NCBI GenBank assembly: GCA_029013165.1
Contig: JAQXMV010000180.1
Coordinates: 1 to 14,139, forward strand
DNA from: Oscillospiraceae bacterium
GTDB lineage: Bacteria > Bacillota > Clostridia > Oscillospirales > Acutalibacteraceae
Direction: 5' to 3'
DNA length: 14,139 nucleotides
Program-made: the position numbers and the translations under genes
The notes under the pieces: generated by a model
What the model saw: only the letters and a program-made list of their open reading frames with translations
Database searches by the model: none
Told to the model about the DNA's origin: nothing
In this document: positions 1 to 6,929 of the stretch, one piece after another
How the letters are laid out: every line of letters starts with the position of its first letter
Position numbering within the stretch: the first letter of the stretch is position 1

Positions 1-2
1 TC

Positions 3-41
3 AACAAAAGAGAAAATGACGGTGGCATAATCCGGTTTTGA
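3..41 (+). CDS. C-terminal end of an upstream gene (partial)
   Basis: Reading frame 3 is open from the window edge to a TGA at 39-41 and gives NKRENDGGIIRF. The stop lies 9 nt before the rlmH start, and the rlmH ribosome binding site follows it directly, as expected inside an operon. In many Firmicutes the gene before rlmH encodes a metallo-beta-lactamase-fold hydrolase of the YycJ/WalJ type, so this is the likely identity, but twelve residues cannot prove it. Frame 1 is also open (nine codons, TAA at 28-30) and is the alternative. Confidence 0.35.
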   Translation, partial: NKRENDGGIIRF

Positions 42-50
42 GGTGAAATA

Positions 51-533
51 ATGCTGAATATCACGGTAATTTGCATCGGCAGACTCAAGGAGCCCTATCT
101 CCGGGACGCCTGCGCCGAATATCAGAAAAGACTTTCCGCCCTTTGTAAGCTGAGTATCATAGAGCTTGCGGCGGAAAAGCTCAGTGAGAATCCTTCCCGG
201 AAAGAGATCGAGGGAGCGCTTCTCGCCGAGGGCAAAAGAATCGCGGAAAAAATCCCGAAAGGCGCCAAGATCTATACCCTGTGTATCGAGGGAAAGCAGC
301 GCACCAGCGAAGAGCTGAGCTGTGAGCTTGTGCAGGCGCCTCTTGAGGGAAAAAGCAGTATCGCTTTCATCATCGGCGGTTCCTTTGGTCTGAGCGATGA
401 GATCAAAAGCAAAAGCGACTGCCGCCTTTCCATGAGCAAAATGACTTTTCCTCATCAGCTGGCACGGGTCATGCTGCTGGAGCAGATTTATCGTTCGATG
501 CAGATCGCGCTGAATACCAAATACCACAAATGA
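51..533 (+). CDS. rlmH: 23S rRNA (pseudouridine-1915-N3)-methyltransferase RlmH
   Basis: RlmH is a SPOUT-class, SAM-dependent enzyme that methylates N3 of pseudouridine 1915 in helix 69 of 23S rRNA, acting on assembled ribosomes in the cytoplasm. The 160 residues match the family's usual length of about 155-160. The N-terminus (ITVICIGRLKEPYL) is typical. The glycine loop IIGGSFGLSDE (residues 107-117) and the SKMTFPHQLARVMLLEQIYR segment form the knotted SAM-binding region. The protein ends in YHK, the conserved terminal motif of the family. The last residues read ALNTKYHK where many homologues have NGEPYHK, a small deviation. The ATG at 51 has an AGGTGA binding site at 41-46. The gene closely follows the end of another gene, so it is probably co-transcribed with it. 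Confidence 0.96.
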   Translation: MLNITVICIGRLKEPYLRDACAEYQKRLSALCKLSIIELAAEKLSENPSRKEIEGALLAEGKRIAEKIPKGAKIYTLCIEGKQRTSEELSCELVQAPLEGKSSIAFIIGGSFGLSDEIKSKSDCRLSMSKMTFPHQLARVMLLEQIYRSMQIALNTKYHK

Positions 534-561
534 CAACAATAGCATAAATCATAAAAATTGC

Positions 562-590
562 TTGATATTGTCAGTCTGCTGTGCTATAAT
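562..590 (+). promoter_or_regulatory. Sigma-A promoter with extended -10, upstream of the cation exchanger
   Basis: The -35 box is TTGATA (562-567) and the -10 box is TATAAT (585-590), separated by 17 bp. TGC directly before the -10 makes an extended -10 element. Transcription should start near 597, leaving about 40 nt of leader before the ATG at 639. The match to consensus suggests strong constitutive expression. Confidence 0.85.
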
Positions 591-638
591 ACACAAGTTG
601 TTTTATTTTACCAAAGATCAGTACGGAGGAATGTAAAA

Positions 639-1652
639 ATGGAATTTTTCGGTTACACTCTTTTCGGTTCCCTCAGCGGCGGCGCACTGCTGGCTGTGGC
701 GGCTGTTGTTTTCATTGTCGGCCTTGTTTTCATTATCAAGGGCGGCGACTGGTTTGTTGATTCGGCTTCCTGGTTTGCCGAGGCCACGGGTATCCCGAAG
801 TTTGTTGTCGGCGCCACGGTGGTATCCTTTGCCACAACGCTTCCGGAGCTGTTGGTTTCCGTCAGAGCTGCCATGAACGGCTCGGCGCCCCTTGCCATCG
901 GCAATGCCGTCGGTTCGGTCACGGCCAACACGACGCTGATTATGGGTGTTTCCCTTGTGGCTATGGCCGGCGCGGTCAACAGAAAGAGCTTTTCCCTCAA
1001 GGGCGGACTGCTTCTGGCCGCTTCCATCGGACTGACGGTCCTGTCTCTCAGTGGTTCTCTTCCCACATGGTCAGCCTATATTCTCTGGGCGATCTTCCTC
1101 GTATTCATGATCAGCAATCTTGTGGAGGGCAAAAAAGGCGCGGAAAACGATGAGATCGACAGCCACGAGAGAAAAGAAATCCCTTCCAAGGTGCTGTTCT
1201 TCATTCTCGGCACGGCAGGTATCGTGTTCGGCGCAGAGTTCCTCGTCGGCTCCGGTCAGACCATCGCCAAAAGCATGGGCGTCAGCGAAGCCATCATCGG
1301 TTTCACTGTGATTGCCCTGGGCACCTCTCTGCCGGAACTGGTTACCACCCTGACGGCCATCCGCAAGAAAGAGGCCTCTCTTTCCGTGGGTAACATCGTC
1401 GGCGCCAACATCATCGACCTGACGCTGATTCTGCCTTTGTGCGCCATCATCAACGGTCAGCCTCTCCCGGTGGAGAAAATGAACCTTGTTTTCGATTTCC
1501 CGATCTGTATTCTCGCAGGAGTTGTTGCCGTCGTGCCGGCGATGATCAAGGGTAAATTCAAAAAGTGGCAGGGCGTTGCGCTGCTGGCTATTTATGTGGC
1601 ATATCTCATTTGCCTTGTCCTCAATGAAATGGGAATTCTTGTTTTTGCCTGA
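639..1652 (+). CDS. Calcium/sodium antiporter family membrane protein (CaCA, YrbG-like)
   Basis: A polytopic membrane exchanger of the Ca2+:cation antiporter superfamily, which moves Ca2+ (or a related cation) against Na+ or H+ across the cytoplasmic membrane. Two inverted alpha repeats are visible. Alpha-1 is ATTLPE (residues 65-70) followed by GNAVGSVTAN. Alpha-2 is GTSLPE (228-233) followed by GNIVGANIID. The two repeat glutamates, E70 and E233, are the expected ion ligands. About ten hydrophobic segments are present, split by a charged cytoplasmic loop near residues 165-185 (EGKKGAENDEIDSHERKE). The 337 residues fit the family. The ATG at 639 was chosen because GGAGGA at 625-630 precedes it by 8 nt; the in-frame upstream extension from 558 overlaps the promoter and is not credible. 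Alpha-1 departs from the usual GTSLPE...GSNxxN pattern, so the transported ion is uncertain. Confidence 0.9.
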   Translation: MEFFGYTLFGSLSGGALLAVAAVVFIVGLVFIIKGGDWFVDSASWFAEATGIPKFVVGATVVSFATTLPELLVSVRAAMNGSAPLAIGNAVGSVTANTTLIMGVSLVAMAGAVNRKSFSLKGGLLLAASIGLTVLSLSGSLPTWSAYILWAIFLVFMISNLVEGKKGAENDEIDSHERKEIPSKVLFFILGTAGIVFGAEFLVGSGQTIAKSMGVSEAIIGFTVIALGTSLPELVTTLTAIRKKEASLSVGNIVGANIIDLTLILPLCAIINGQPLPVEKMNLVFDFPICILAGVVAVVPAMIKGKFKKWQGVALLAIYVAYLICLVLNEMGILVFA

Positions 1653-1665
1653 TGTCCGGCAAAAA
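1642..1665 (+). terminator. Possible weak terminator hairpin over the exchanger stop codon
   Basis: The arms TTTTTGCC (1642-1649) and GGCAAAAA (1658-1665) form a perfect 8-bp inverted repeat with an 8-nt loop. The stop codon is in the loop. Only a short T tract (TTT) follows and just three pairs are G-C, so termination would be weak. It lies immediately before the rimP promoter, which fits a boundary between transcription units. Confidence 0.35.
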
Positions 1666-1679
1666 TTTCGTGAAAAGAC

Positions 1680-1708
1680 TTGCAAAATATCTTTGCTTGT
1701 GCTATAAT
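1680..1708 (+). promoter_or_regulatory. Sigma-A promoter with extended -10 for the rimP-nusA-infB operon
   Basis: The -35 box is TTGCAA (1680-1685), the spacer is 17 bp and the -10 box is TATAAT (1703-1708). TGC before the -10 gives an extended element. The stretch GTGCTATAATAC is identical to that in the exchanger promoter at 581-592. Transcription should start near 1714, which gives a leader of about 110 nt before rimP. Confidence 0.85.
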
Positions 1709-1732
1709 ACCGATAATCTGTAATGTATGTTC

Positions 1733-1759
1733 AGAGTGGGCTTCCTTGAAGTCCACTCT
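1733..1759 (+). promoter_or_regulatory. Leader RNA hairpin upstream of rimP
   Basis: AGAGTGGGCT (1733-1742) pairs with AGTCCACTCT (1750-1759) over 10 bp with one G-U pair and a 7-nt loop. It starts about 20 nt into the predicted transcript and is followed by the U-rich TTATTTGTT. This could be a transcript-stabilising structure, or an attenuator that NusA, encoded in the operon, could influence. An RNA family called the rimP leader has been described in other bacteria; whether this belongs to it cannot be decided by eye. Confidence 0.55.
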
Positions 1760-1824
1760 TATTTGTTGCCTGTCACAGGCGGCACGAAAACAGACAGTCA
1801 ATTTTCATTTCAGGAGTGATGACT

Positions 1825-2295
1825 ATGGCAAAGGGCGGGAACACCGTCAAAATCGTGTGGGATATCGTCGAGCCCTATGCGCGTGAGCTGGGACTGCGTA
1901 TATGGGATGTGCGTTTTCTCAAAGAAGGCACCCAATGGTATCTGCGTATTTTCATTGACAGGGACGGCGGCGTGAGCATTGACGACTGCGTCGACCTGAC
2001 CCACGCAATCAATCAGCCTCTGGACGAGGCCGATCCCATCGAGCAGGCCTATTGCCTTGAGGTCAGCTCTCCGGGCGTTGAAAGAGAACTGGTCAGAGAC
2101 GAGCATTTTGAAAGCTCTATCGGCGAAAAAGTCAAGGTGAAGATGATCCGGCCCCTGGAGGGAAAAAGAGATTTTTCCGGTATTCTTGAAAGCTATGACG
2201 GCGGCGACATCACCGTCCGTTTCCCTGAGGGCGACGGCATAACTTTCCGTAAAAAGGAAGCCGCATGGATCAAATTAGACGACTTCTCAATGTAA
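1825..2295 (+). CDS. rimP: Ribosome maturation factor RimP
   Basis: RimP is a cytoplasmic assembly factor that binds the 30S subunit and helps form the central pseudoknot and the S12 region. The 156-residue product has the family layout: an N-terminal alpha/beta domain with WYLRIFIDRDGGVSIDDC and the signature LEVSSPGVERELVRDEHF, then a small SH3-like C-terminal domain (KVKVKMIRPLEGKRDFSGIL onward). It is the first gene of the operon, as in most Firmicutes. AGGAG at 1812-1816 lies 8 nt before the ATG at 1825, so that start (MAKGGNTV) is preferred over the in-frame GTG at 1816 and ATG at 1819, which overlap or crowd the binding site. Confidence 0.95.
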   Translation: MAKGGNTVKIVWDIVEPYARELGLRIWDVRFLKEGTQWYLRIFIDRDGGVSIDDCVDLTHAINQPLDEADPIEQAYCLEVSSPGVERELVRDEHFESSIGEKVKVKMIRPLEGKRDFSGILESYDGGDITVRFPEGDGITFRKKEAAWIKLDDFSM

Positions 2296-2328
2296 AAAGT
2301 AAATTACCGAAAGGAATGAGTATAAAAA

Positions 2329-3375
2329 ATGAACAAAGAATTTTTTGAAGCCGTGCAGCTTCTTGAAACGGAAAAGGGAATCTCTTCGGAGTATATCTTT
2401 GAAAAGATCAAGGCTGCCATCATTTCCGCCACAAAGAACACCTACGGCAACCGGGACAATGTTGTGTGCGAGATCGACCCCGAAAAGCAGACCATGGATG
2501 TCTATGTCAGAATCGCCGTGGTTGACGAGGTGGAGGAGCCTGCCGCAGAGATGACTCTCGAGCAGGCCAGAAACTACGACCCCAACGCGCAGGTGGGCGG
2601 CTTCGTGGATATTACCCTGGAGCCGAAAAAGTTCGGCAGAATCGTGGCACAGACCGCCAAGAGCGTTATCCGCCAGGGTATCCGCGAGGCCGAAAGAGAG
2701 CTTGCCAATAAAGAGTTTCAGAACCGCCATCAGGAGGTCGTCACCGCCAAGATCAATATCGTCTATCCCGACACCGGCGACGCTTCCATCGAGATCGGCA
2801 GAGCCAACGCGATTCTGCCCAAAAGCGAGCAGATCCCCGGCGAAGTTCTTTCTGCCGGTCAGCTCATCAAGGTCTATGTTTCCTCTCCCAAAGAGGACAG
2901 CGGCATGAGCTATGCCCATATTTCCAGAAAGCATCCCGGCCTTGTCAAGAGACTTTTCGAGACAGAGGTTCCGGAAATCTATGACGGCACCGTGGAGATT
3001 GTTTCCGTTTCCCGAGAGGCCGGCTCCAGAACGAAGATTGCCGTAAACAGCCATGATGACAATGTGGACGCCGTGGGCGCCTGCATCGGCCCCAGAGGAC
3101 AGAGAGTCAGCAATATCGTCGATATTCTCTGCGGTGAGAAAATCGACATCGTCCGCTACAGCGAGGATCCCGAAAAATACATCGCCGCGGCTCTTGCGCC
3201 GGCAGAGGTGCTCAGCGTGATCCCCGATGAAAACGGCGCCAAAACCTGCAAGGTCATCGTTCCCGACAGTCAGCTCTCCCTTGCTATCGGCAATAAGGGA
3301 CAGAATGTTCGCTTGGCGGCGAAGCTGACCGGCTGGAAGATTGATATTAAGCCCCTGAGCGCTGCCGGCGAATAA
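2329..3375 (+). CDS. nusA: Transcription termination/antitermination factor NusA
   Basis: NusA binds RNA polymerase and nascent RNA to control pausing, intrinsic termination and antitermination. In the 348 residues one sees the polymerase-binding N-terminal domain (about 1-128, FFEAVQLLETEKGIS), an S1 domain (about 133-200), and the signature HPGLVKRLFETEVPEIYDGTVEI leading into KH1, with its GPRG loop at 254-257. KH2 follows with GNKG at 321-324. There are no C-terminal acidic repeats, as is usual outside Proteobacteria. At the end of the S1 domain the common LLSRTHPGL reads AHISRKHPGL. The ATG at 2329 is preceded by AAGGA at 2311-2315, a rather long spacing. The gene is 33 nt after rimP and is probably co-transcribed. 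Confidence 0.97.
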   Translation: MNKEFFEAVQLLETEKGISSEYIFEKIKAAIISATKNTYGNRDNVVCEIDPEKQTMDVYVRIAVVDEVEEPAAEMTLEQARNYDPNAQVGGFVDITLEPKKFGRIVAQTAKSVIRQGIREAERELANKEFQNRHQEVVTAKINIVYPDTGDASIEIGRANAILPKSEQIPGEVLSAGQLIKVYVSSPKEDSGMSYAHISRKHPGLVKRLFETEVPEIYDGTVEIVSVSREAGSRTKIAVNSHDDNVDAVGACIGPRGQRVSNIVDILCGEKIDIVRYSEDPEKYIAAALAPAEVLSVIPDENGAKTCKVIVPDSQLSLAIGNKGQNVRLAAKLTGWKIDIKPLSAAGE

Positions 3376-3398
3376 GCCGCAAGCGGGAGAGGATCTGA

Positions 3399-3698
3399 TT
3401 GAAAATGAGAAAAATACCCATGAGAAAATGTCTGGGCTGCGGAGAAATGTTCCCTCAGAGGGAGCTGGTCAGAGTGGTCAAGACAAAACTCAAAAGCGAT
3501 CCGGAAAGCGCAGAGGAACACTATGAAATCAGCCTGGATCTGACGGGCAAAAAAGCCGGCAGGGGAGCCTATATCTGCAAAAAGTCAGCGTGCTTTGCTA
3601 TGGCGAAAAAGGCCAAAAGATTTCAGAGGGCTCTTTCCTGCGAAATTCCCGAAGAAATATTTGAAAAAATGCAGCAGGAGTTGATGGACAGTGAATGA
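3399..3698 (+). CDS. rnpM: YlxR/RnpM family RNA-binding protein (RNase P modulator)
   Basis: A small DUF448 protein. The Bacillus subtilis homologue YlxR was renamed RnpM because it binds RNase P RNA and modulates the enzyme. The signature features are RKIPMRKCLGCGE at the start, a PQRELVRVV strand and DLTGKKAGRGAYIC in the middle. Four cysteines (C11, C14, C60, C65) could hold a zinc ion, as in many clostridial members. Residues 33-43 form an acidic insertion in a variable loop. Two starts are possible: TTG at 3399 (GGAGAGG at 3386-3392, 6 nt away) or ATG at 3405 (12 nt away). TTG is preferred for spacing, and the choice changes only two residues. The end overlaps ylxQ by 8 nt. Confidence 0.93.
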   Translation: MKMRKIPMRKCLGCGEMFPQRELVRVVKTKLKSDPESAEEHYEISLDLTGKKAGRGAYICKKSACFAMAKKAKRFQRALSCEIPEEIFEKMQQELMDSE

Positions 3699-3999
3699 TG
3701 CTTTTCTTTCTCTGCTGGGCATGGCAAGACGGGCGGGCAGCCTGAGTCTCGGCCATGACGCGGTGATATCCTCCGTGGTGAGAAACAAAGCAAAGCTGTG
3801 TCTGCTTTCCTCCACAGCCTCTCCGAGGCTGGTGCGGGAGATCACGCACGCCTGCACCTTCGGCGGCAAGAACATAACCGTACTGGTCACCCGCTATGAC
3901 AGCCAGAGCCTTTCGGAGGCAGTGGGCAGTAAAGCCGCCGTGATGTCCGTCGATGACGAGGGCTTCGCCCGGGCGCTGCTGAAAAAATATGACAATTAA
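3691..3999 (+). CDS. ylxQ: L7Ae/L30e-family RNA-binding protein YlxQ
   Basis: A 102-residue protein of the L7Ae/L30e/S12e fold, which recognises kink-turn RNA. It begins VNDAFLSLLGMARRAGSLSLGHDAV, the typical N-terminal helix in which LGMARRAG is near invariant, and continues with AKLCLLSSTASPRLVREI. It lies between ylxR and infB, the conserved place for this gene. The start is the GTG at 3691 with CAGGAG at 3675-3680. The gene overlaps the last 8 nt of ylxR, pointing to translational coupling. The natural RNA target in the cell is not evident from the sequence. Confidence 0.92.
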   Translation: MNDAFLSLLGMARRAGSLSLGHDAVISSVVRNKAKLCLLSSTASPRLVREITHACTFGGKNITVLVTRYDSQSLSEAVGSKAAVMSVDDEGFARALLKKYDN

Positions 4000-4057
4000 G
4001 GTTTTGGGGCCCGTCGGCGTCAGACGGCCGTGCCTATAGGGCAGAAAGGATGATACT

Positions 4058-6544
4058 ATGCCAAGAGAAAAATACAGAGTCCATGAGGTAGCCAAGGATT
4101 TCGGCACCAACAGTAAAAAAATTCTCGCGATTCTGGAAAAGTATTCCGATGAAGCGAGAACCCACATGGCGGCTCTTGAGGACAGAGAGCTGGATATAAT
4201 CTTTGAAACCATTACGCAGGAAAATGCAGTCGAGAGCTTCGACGCCTATTTCGCCGCCGGCGAAAAGCAGAGAGAGCAGGCAGAGAAGCAGAAAGAGCAG
4301 GCAGAAAAGCCGCAGGAAGTCAAGCAGGAGGCGGCGGAAACACCGGCTCCTCAGGAAACTGCCGCAAAGGATGAGACGGCCAAGGAAGAAAAGCTTGCCG
4401 TAAAGCCGGAAAAGAAGCCGGCTGAATCTGCCGCCCAGGAGAAAAAGCCGAAGCCGCAGCAGAAGCCGGAAAATAAGCAGTCTCAGCAGCAAAAGCCTCA
4501 GCAGGCGCCGGCCAAGAAAAAAGAGGAACCCAAGGAAAAGACCGTCCAGTCCAGAACCAAGGGCGAAAAAAGACGCATTGACACCAGAAGCAGCAATGTT
4601 GACCTGGAAAAATACAACGAGAAATACGAGGAGATCGCCACAGAGGGCGGCCGCCGCATGAACGAGATGAGCTCTGCCAAGCAGAAGCTCAAGCAGAAGA
4701 GTCAGCAATACAGAAAGCAGGGCACCCGTTCCTCCAAGAGAGAGACCGAAAGTGAAAGACTCAAGAGAATTGCCGCTGAAAGAGCGAAAAAGACTCTTGT
4801 GGTTAAGATCCCCGAGGAGATCACCGTGGGCGATCTGGCGGCGCTGCTGAGAAGAACGGCTCCCGAAGTGATTAAGGAGATGTTCAAGCTGGGCGTTATG
4901 GCCACCGTGAACCAGACCATCGACTTCGACACAGCAGAGATCGTGGCCACGGAGCTGGGCGCCAAGGTCGAAAAAGAAGTCGTTGTCACCATCGAAGAAA
5001 GAATCATCGACGACCATGAGGACAGTGAGGAAGATCTGCTTCCCAGAGATCCCGTCGTTGTGGTTATGGGCCATGTTGACCACGGAAAGACTTCCATTCT
5101 CGACGCCATCAGAAATTCCTCCGTCACAGAGACCGAGGCCGGCGGTATTACACAGCACATCGGTGCTTACCGGGTGGATCTCAACGGTCAGATGATTACC
5201 TTCCTGGATACACCGGGTCACGCGGCCTTCACCTCCATGAGAGCCAGAGGCGCTATGGCAACGGATATTGCCGTGCTCGTCGTCGCAGCCGACGACGGCA
5301 TCATGCCGCAAACCATCGAGGCCATCAACCATGCCAAGGCCGCAGGCGTACAGATCATCGTGGCCATCAACAAGATGGATAAAGAAGGCGCAAACCCCGA
5401 CAGAGTGAAACAGCAGCTCACAGAATACAGCCTGGTTCCCGAGGAGTGGGGCGGTGACACTATCTGCGTGCCCGTCTCCGCCAAAACAGGCATGGGTATT
5501 GATTCTCTGCTGGAAGCCATTCTGCTGGTGGCAGAAATGGCAGAGCTGAAAGCCAATCCCAACCGAGCCGCCAAGGGTGTTGTTATCGAAGCCAGACTCG
5601 ACAAGGGTCGCGGCCCCATTGCCACGCTCCTTGTGCAGAACGGTACCCTCCATGCCGGCGATATCATCGTTGCCGGACAGTCTGTCGGTAAGGTCAGAGT
5701 CATGTCCACCGAGAGAGGACAGAGAATCAAATCCGCAGGACCGTCGGTTCCCGTTGAAATCACGGGTCTCGGCACCGTCCCCAACGCCGGAGACACCTTC
5801 GATGTGGCCTCCGATGAAAAGCTCGCACGAGAGCTGGTTGAAAGAAAGATACACGAGGCCAAGCAGGAGCAGTTCAACGCCGTGCAGAAAGTTACCCTCG
5901 ACAACCTCTTCTCCTCCCTGCAGGAGGGTCAGGTCAAGGAGCTGGCCATCATCGTCAAGGCTGATGTTCAGGGCTCCGTGGAGGCAGTCCGTCAAAACCT
6001 CGAGAAGCTGACCAACGAAGAGGTCAGAGTCAGAGTCATTCACGGCGGTGTCGGCGCCATCAATGAAAGCGATGTTCAGCTGGCCGGCGTTTCCAACGCG
6101 ATTATCGTCGGCTTCAATGTCCGCCCCGACGCCAACGCACAGGCCCTTGCCGAGCGTGACGGCGTGGAAATGAGAATGTACCGTGTCATTTATGACTGCA
6201 TCGAGGAAATCGAGGCCGCCATGAAGGGTATGCTGGCACCCAAGACCCGTGAGGTTGCCCTGGGCAGAATCGAGGTCAGAACCGTCATGAATCTCTCCTC
6301 GGCAGGCAAGATCGCCGGCAGCTATGTCCTCGAGGGCAAGGTGGCAAGAAATGCCCTGATCCGCGTGGTGCGTGACGGAATCGTAATCACCGAAGATTCC
6401 ATTTCCTCACTGCGCCGTTTCAAGGACGATGTCAAGGAGGTCACCGCAGGCTTTGAATGCGGTATCGGCCTTGAAAAGTTCAATGATATCAAGGAGGGCG
6501 ACATCTTCGAGTGCTTCCTGATCGAGGAATACCGCGAGGATTAA
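4058..6544 (+). CDS. infB: Translation initiation factor IF-2
   Basis: IF-2 is the GTPase that brings formyl-Met-tRNA to the 30S subunit and promotes subunit joining. The 828 residues contain an N-terminal IF2N domain (about 4-52), a low-complexity K/E/Q/P-rich linker (about 66-170), a second IF2N domain (about 246-305) and the GTPase domain. The GTPase motifs are G1 GHVDHGKT (338-345), G2 GGITQHIGA (362-370), G3 DTPGH (384-388), G4 NKMD (438-441) and G5 SAK (474-476). The C-terminal half (about 510-828) carries the domains that bind the initiator tRNA. All GTPase residues look intact. The linker holds a short heptapeptide repeat. The ATG at 4058 has AGAAAGGA at 4043-4050. The gene begins 58 nt after ylxQ, the largest gap in the operon. 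Confidence 0.98.
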   Translation: MPREKYRVHEVAKDFGTNSKKILAILEKYSDEARTHMAALEDRELDIIFETITQENAVESFDAYFAAGEKQREQAEKQKEQAEKPQEVKQEAAETPAPQETAAKDETAKEEKLAVKPEKKPAESAAQEKKPKPQQKPENKQSQQQKPQQAPAKKKEEPKEKTVQSRTKGEKRRIDTRSSNVDLEKYNEKYEEIATEGGRRMNEMSSAKQKLKQKSQQYRKQGTRSSKRETESERLKRIAAERAKKTLVVKIPEEITVGDLAALLRRTAPEVIKEMFKLGVMATVNQTIDFDTAEIVATELGAKVEKEVVVTIEERIIDDHEDSEEDLLPRDPVVVVMGHVDHGKTSILDAIRNSSVTETEAGGITQHIGAYRVDLNGQMITFLDTPGHAAFTSMRARGAMATDIAVLVVAADDGIMPQTIEAINHAKAAGVQIIVAINKMDKEGANPDRVKQQLTEYSLVPEEWGGDTICVPVSAKTGMGIDSLLEAILLVAEMAELKANPNRAAKGVVIEARLDKGRGPIATLLVQNGTLHAGDIIVAGQSVGKVRVMSTERGQRIKSAGPSVPVEITGLGTVPNAGDTFDVASDEKLARELVERKIHEAKQEQFNAVQKVTLDNLFSSLQEGQVKELAIIVKADVQGSVEAVRQNLEKLTNEEVRVRVIHGGVGAINESDVQLAGVSNAIIVGFNVRPDANAQALAERDGVEMRMYRVIYDCIEEIEAAMKGMLAPKTREVALGRIEVRTVMNLSSAGKIAGSYVLEGKVARNALIRVVRDGIVITEDSISSLRRFKDDVKEVTAGFECGIGLEKFNDIKEGDIFECFLIEEYRED
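4262..4324 (+). repeat. 21-nt tandem repeat in the IF-2 linker
   Basis: Three consecutive 21-nt units encode EKQREQA, EKQKEQA and EKPQEVK (residues 69-89). The first two are nearly identical and the third has diverged. The repeat stays in frame and lies in the disordered linker, where length is known to vary between species. Confidence 0.75.
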
Positions 6545-6569
6545 CGCCCGGTTACGAAAGGAAATATTC

Positions 6570-6929
6570 ATGTCAGGATTCAGAATTAACCGTGTCTCAG
6601 AGGATATCAAAAGAGAGATTACCGCGCTGATACGCGAGCTCAAGGACCCGAGAGTCAACGGTAAAATGCTCACGGTTGTCCGCGTGGAGGTCAGCTCCGA
6701 CGCTTCCTACGCCAAGGTCTATGTCAGCGATATCAAGGGCATCGACTCGGCCAGGGAGGCTGTCAAGGGGCTCACCGCCGCCACGGGCTTCATCCGGCGG
6801 GAGGTCGGCACACGGCTTCACCTGAAAAAGACCCCGGAGCTGAAGTTTGTTGCGGATGATTCCGTTGAGCAGGGCTTCAATATGTTCAAAAAGCTGGAAA
6901 ACGGCAGAGGAGAAGGAAATGATCATTGA
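6570..6929 (+). CDS. rbfA: 30S ribosome-binding factor RbfA
   Basis: RbfA is a cold-shock assembly factor that binds the late 30S particle near the 5' helix of 16S rRNA. The 119-residue product is a single type-II KH domain. It begins FRINRVSEDIKREITALI, then DPRVNGKMLTVVRVEVSSD, and then SYAKVYVSDIK with the interrupted-helix motif. The signature GFIRREVGTRLHLKKTPEL is followed by FVADDSVEQG. The start ATG at 6570 has GAAAGGA at 6556-6562. The gene follows infB by 25 nt and overlaps nrnA by 11 nt. Confidence 0.96.
   Translation: MSGFRINRVSEDIKREITALIRELKDPRVNGKMLTVVRVEVSSDASYAKVYVSDIKGIDSAREAVKGLTAATGFIRREVGTRLHLKKTPELKFVADDSVEQGFNMFKKLENGRGEGNDH

Noticed and set aside
558..638. N-terminal extension of the exchanger from 558
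   Set aside because: It overlaps the -35 and -10 boxes at 562-590, and a good RBS (625-630) points to the ATG at 639.
4003..4040. Hairpin-like sequence GGCCCGTC / GACGGCC between ylxQ and infB, considered as a terminator
   Set aside because: No T tract follows, the stem has a bulge and the operon continues. At most it is a processing or translation-control structure.
4034..6043. A 669-codon minus-strand open frame opposite infB
   Set aside because: infB is certain, with five GTPase motifs. The opposite frame gives L/G/D-rich sequence with no domain or RBS, a shadow of biased codon use.
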